The translations under genes were made by a program, and so were the position numbers. A stretch of DNA of 42,548 bases. Origin: Rhodococcus sp. (in: high G+C Gram-positive bacteria). GTDB lineage: Bacteria > Actinomycetota > Actinomycetes > Mycobacteriales > Mycobacteriaceae. Positions 41,758-42,548 of the stretch are shown one piece after another. The first letter of the stretch is position 1; the number at the start of each line of letters is the position of its first letter. Location: positions 1-42,548 of the forward strand of contig NZ_JAHFVG010000050.1 in the NCBI RefSeq assembly GCF_023264675.1, in the 5' to 3' direction. Below the pieces are notes generated by a model. It ran no database searches. It had not been told where the DNA came from and worked only from the letters and a program-made list of their open reading frames with translations.

Positions 41758-42219
41758 GTCGCGGCGAAGCTTGGCGACGTGGCCGGTGGCGCGGACGTTG
41801 TACTGCGCCACCTCGATCTTGCCTTCCTCGTCGACCAGGAACGTCGAGCGGATGACGCCCTCGTAGACCTTGCCGTAGTTCTTCTTCTCGCCGAACGCGC
41901 TCCACGCTTCGAGGGTCGTCTTCTCCTCGTCGGAGAGAAGCGGGAAGTTGAGGCCTTCCTTGTCGCGGAACTTCGCGAGCTTCGCAGGCTTGTCGGGGGA
42001 GATGCCGATGACTTCGAGACCCTCGCCGTTGAGTTCGGCAAGGCTGTCGCGGAAGTCGCACGCCTGCTTGGTGCAGCCCGGCGTACTGGCGGCGGGGTAG
42101 AAGTAGACGATGACTTTCTTGCCCTTGTAGTCGGCCAGGGAGACAGGGTTACCGTCTGCGTCGGGCAAAGTGAACGCGGGAGCGGTGTCGCCGGCCTCTA
42201 GCTTCTTGTTGTCGGTCAC
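41746..42219 (-). CDS. bcp: Thiol peroxidase, peroxiredoxin Bcp (PrxQ type)
   Basis: Reduces hydrogen peroxide and organic hydroperoxides using thioredoxin-type donors. Product of 157 residues. The peroxidatic Cys49 and resolving Cys54 are in TPGCTKQACDFRD, the spacing typical of PrxQ. FPLLSDEE and STFLVDEEGKI are further family marks. It corresponds to M. tuberculosis Rv2521. The GTG start lies six bases after a TAGTCT -10 box with no ribosome-binding site, so the mRNA is probably leaderless. Its 3' end overlaps the dipeptidase gene on the other strand. Confidence 0.96.
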   Translation of the reverse strand: MTDNKKLEAGDTAPAFTLPDADGNPVSLADYKGKKVIVYFYPAASTPGCTKQACDFRDSLAELNGEGLEVIGISPDKPAKLAKFRDKEGLNFPLLSDEEKTTLEAWSAFGEKKNYGKVYEGVIRSTFLVDEEGKIEVAQYNVRATGHVAKLRRDLSV

Positions 42220-42225
42220 CTGACG

Positions 42226-42231
42226 AGACTA
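42226..42231 (-). promoter_or_regulatory. -10 box of a leaderless bcp promoter
   Basis: TAGTCT on the minus strand is six bases before GTG 42219. A TACGCT box for the divergent DUF3618 gene (42251-42256) lies at the place of the bcp -35 box, so the two promoters probably exclude each other. Confidence 0.45.
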
Positions 42232-42296
42232 ACGAAAACTCCCCGTGCTCTACGCTCGACGGTGACACACAATCTTTGCGACAAGTTGGAGGACAC

Positions 42297-42518
42297 GTGG
42301 CCAGGGACACGGACAAGATCGAACGCGAGATCGAGGCCGCTCGCAATCAGCTCGCGAGCACGCTCGACGAGCTCAGCGTGCGGGCCAGCCCCAAGCGGAT
42401 CGCAGAGAACACCAAGCAGTCCGTCCTCGCCAAGCTGAACGAGCCGCCGGTGAAGTTCACGCTGATCGGCATCGGCGCTGTGGTCGCCGTACTCGTCGTC
42501 CGAAAGATCTTCAGCTGA
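42297..42518 (+). CDS. DUF3618 membrane protein (Rv2520c-like)
   Basis: Product of 73 residues: an amphipathic charged N-terminus (ARDTDKIEREIEAARNQLASTLDELSVRASP), typical of DUF3618, and one C-terminal membrane helix (about 52-70). The function is unknown; the family is common in actinobacteria. The GTG at 42297 has GGAGG five bases upstream, which decides the start. It is divergent from bcp, as Rv2520c and Rv2521 are in M. tuberculosis. Thirty bases of the window remain after its stop, with nothing recognisable. Confidence 0.88.
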   Translation: MARDTDKIEREIEAARNQLASTLDELSVRASPKRIAENTKQSVLAKLNEPPVKFTLIGIGAVVAVLVVRKIFS

Positions 42519-42548
42519 CGTTGCAGGGGGCCTGACCTGCCGATTTCA

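Overview
The window reads as a chromosomal segment of a high-GC actinomycete of the order Mycobacteriales, most likely Rhodococcus or a close relative (Nocardiaceae). The basis is a giant single-chain type I fatty acid synthase followed by acpS, the mismatch endonuclease NucS, the GlgE/GlgB glucan pathway, frequent GTG starts, and gene order. From memory, the order matches two blocks of the Mycobacterium tuberculosis genome: Rv1320c-Rv1343c (positions about 580-26,020, directly after the rRNA operon, as in M. tuberculosis) and Rv2524c-Rv2520c (about 28,140-42,520). The joint lies around 26.0-28.1 kb, next to a tRNA-Leu gene. Nearly everything is core genome; I see no prophage, insertion sequence, plasmid gene, CRISPR array or toxin-antitoxin pair.

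Layout. (1) 1-580: the 3' end of a 5S rRNA, its terminator, then a tandem array of eight 50-bp units, each centred on the palindrome GCACGTGC. (2) 0.58-7.4 kb: a membrane class III adenylate cyclase divergent from nucS, a small zinc-ribbon-like protein, a DivIVA-type coiled-coil protein, methylmalonyl-CoA epimerase, thiolase FadA4, a DUF3817 membrane protein and a cysteine-less thioredoxin/TPR protein. (3) 7.4-15.9 kb: glgE-glgB with a metallopeptidase lipoprotein coupled behind them, divergent from the glucan phosphorylase glgP. (4) 15.9-26.2 kb: a DinG-like helicase, pncB, clpS, a DUF2017 protein, an autoprocessing peptidase, a rhomboid protease, an Rv1339-type cAMP phosphodiesterase, rph, rdgB, a secreted lipase, a DUF3817 protein, an LprD-like protein and tRNA-Leu(UAG). 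(5) 26.2-28.1 kb: a TetR regulator and a helix-hairpin-helix protein, then a 415-bp control region. (6) 28.1-37.9 kb: the fas-acpS operon, closed by a strong terminator. (7) 37.9-42.5 kb: a second TetR regulator, an Hsp70-like membrane protein, an M20 dipeptidase, peroxiredoxin Bcp and a DUF3618 protein.

How the genes work together. The segment covers alpha-glucan building (GlgE, GlgB) and breakdown (GlgP), de novo fatty acid synthesis (FAS-I, with AcpS activating its carrier domain), fatty-acid and propionate-derived acyl-CoA use (FadA4, epimerase), NAD salvage (PncB), proteolysis (ClpS, rhomboid, S58 and M20 peptidases), RNA and nucleotide quality control (Rph, RdgB), genome maintenance (NucS, DinG) and cAMP turnover (a cyclase and an Rv1339-like phosphodiesterase).

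The most notable non-coding signals are four. The first is the 50-bp palindromic array beside the rRNA operon. The second is a pair of identical GAGGATTTCCTCATG dyads upstream of fas. The third is a dyad in front of the Hsp70-like gene. The fourth is a consistent promoter pattern in which a TANNNT -10 box sits 6-8 bases before an ATG/GTG start at thirteen genes, predicting leaderless mRNAs. Relative to M. tuberculosis, mec-cysO-cysM and murI are missing from their expected places. No clearly new multi-gene system is evident.
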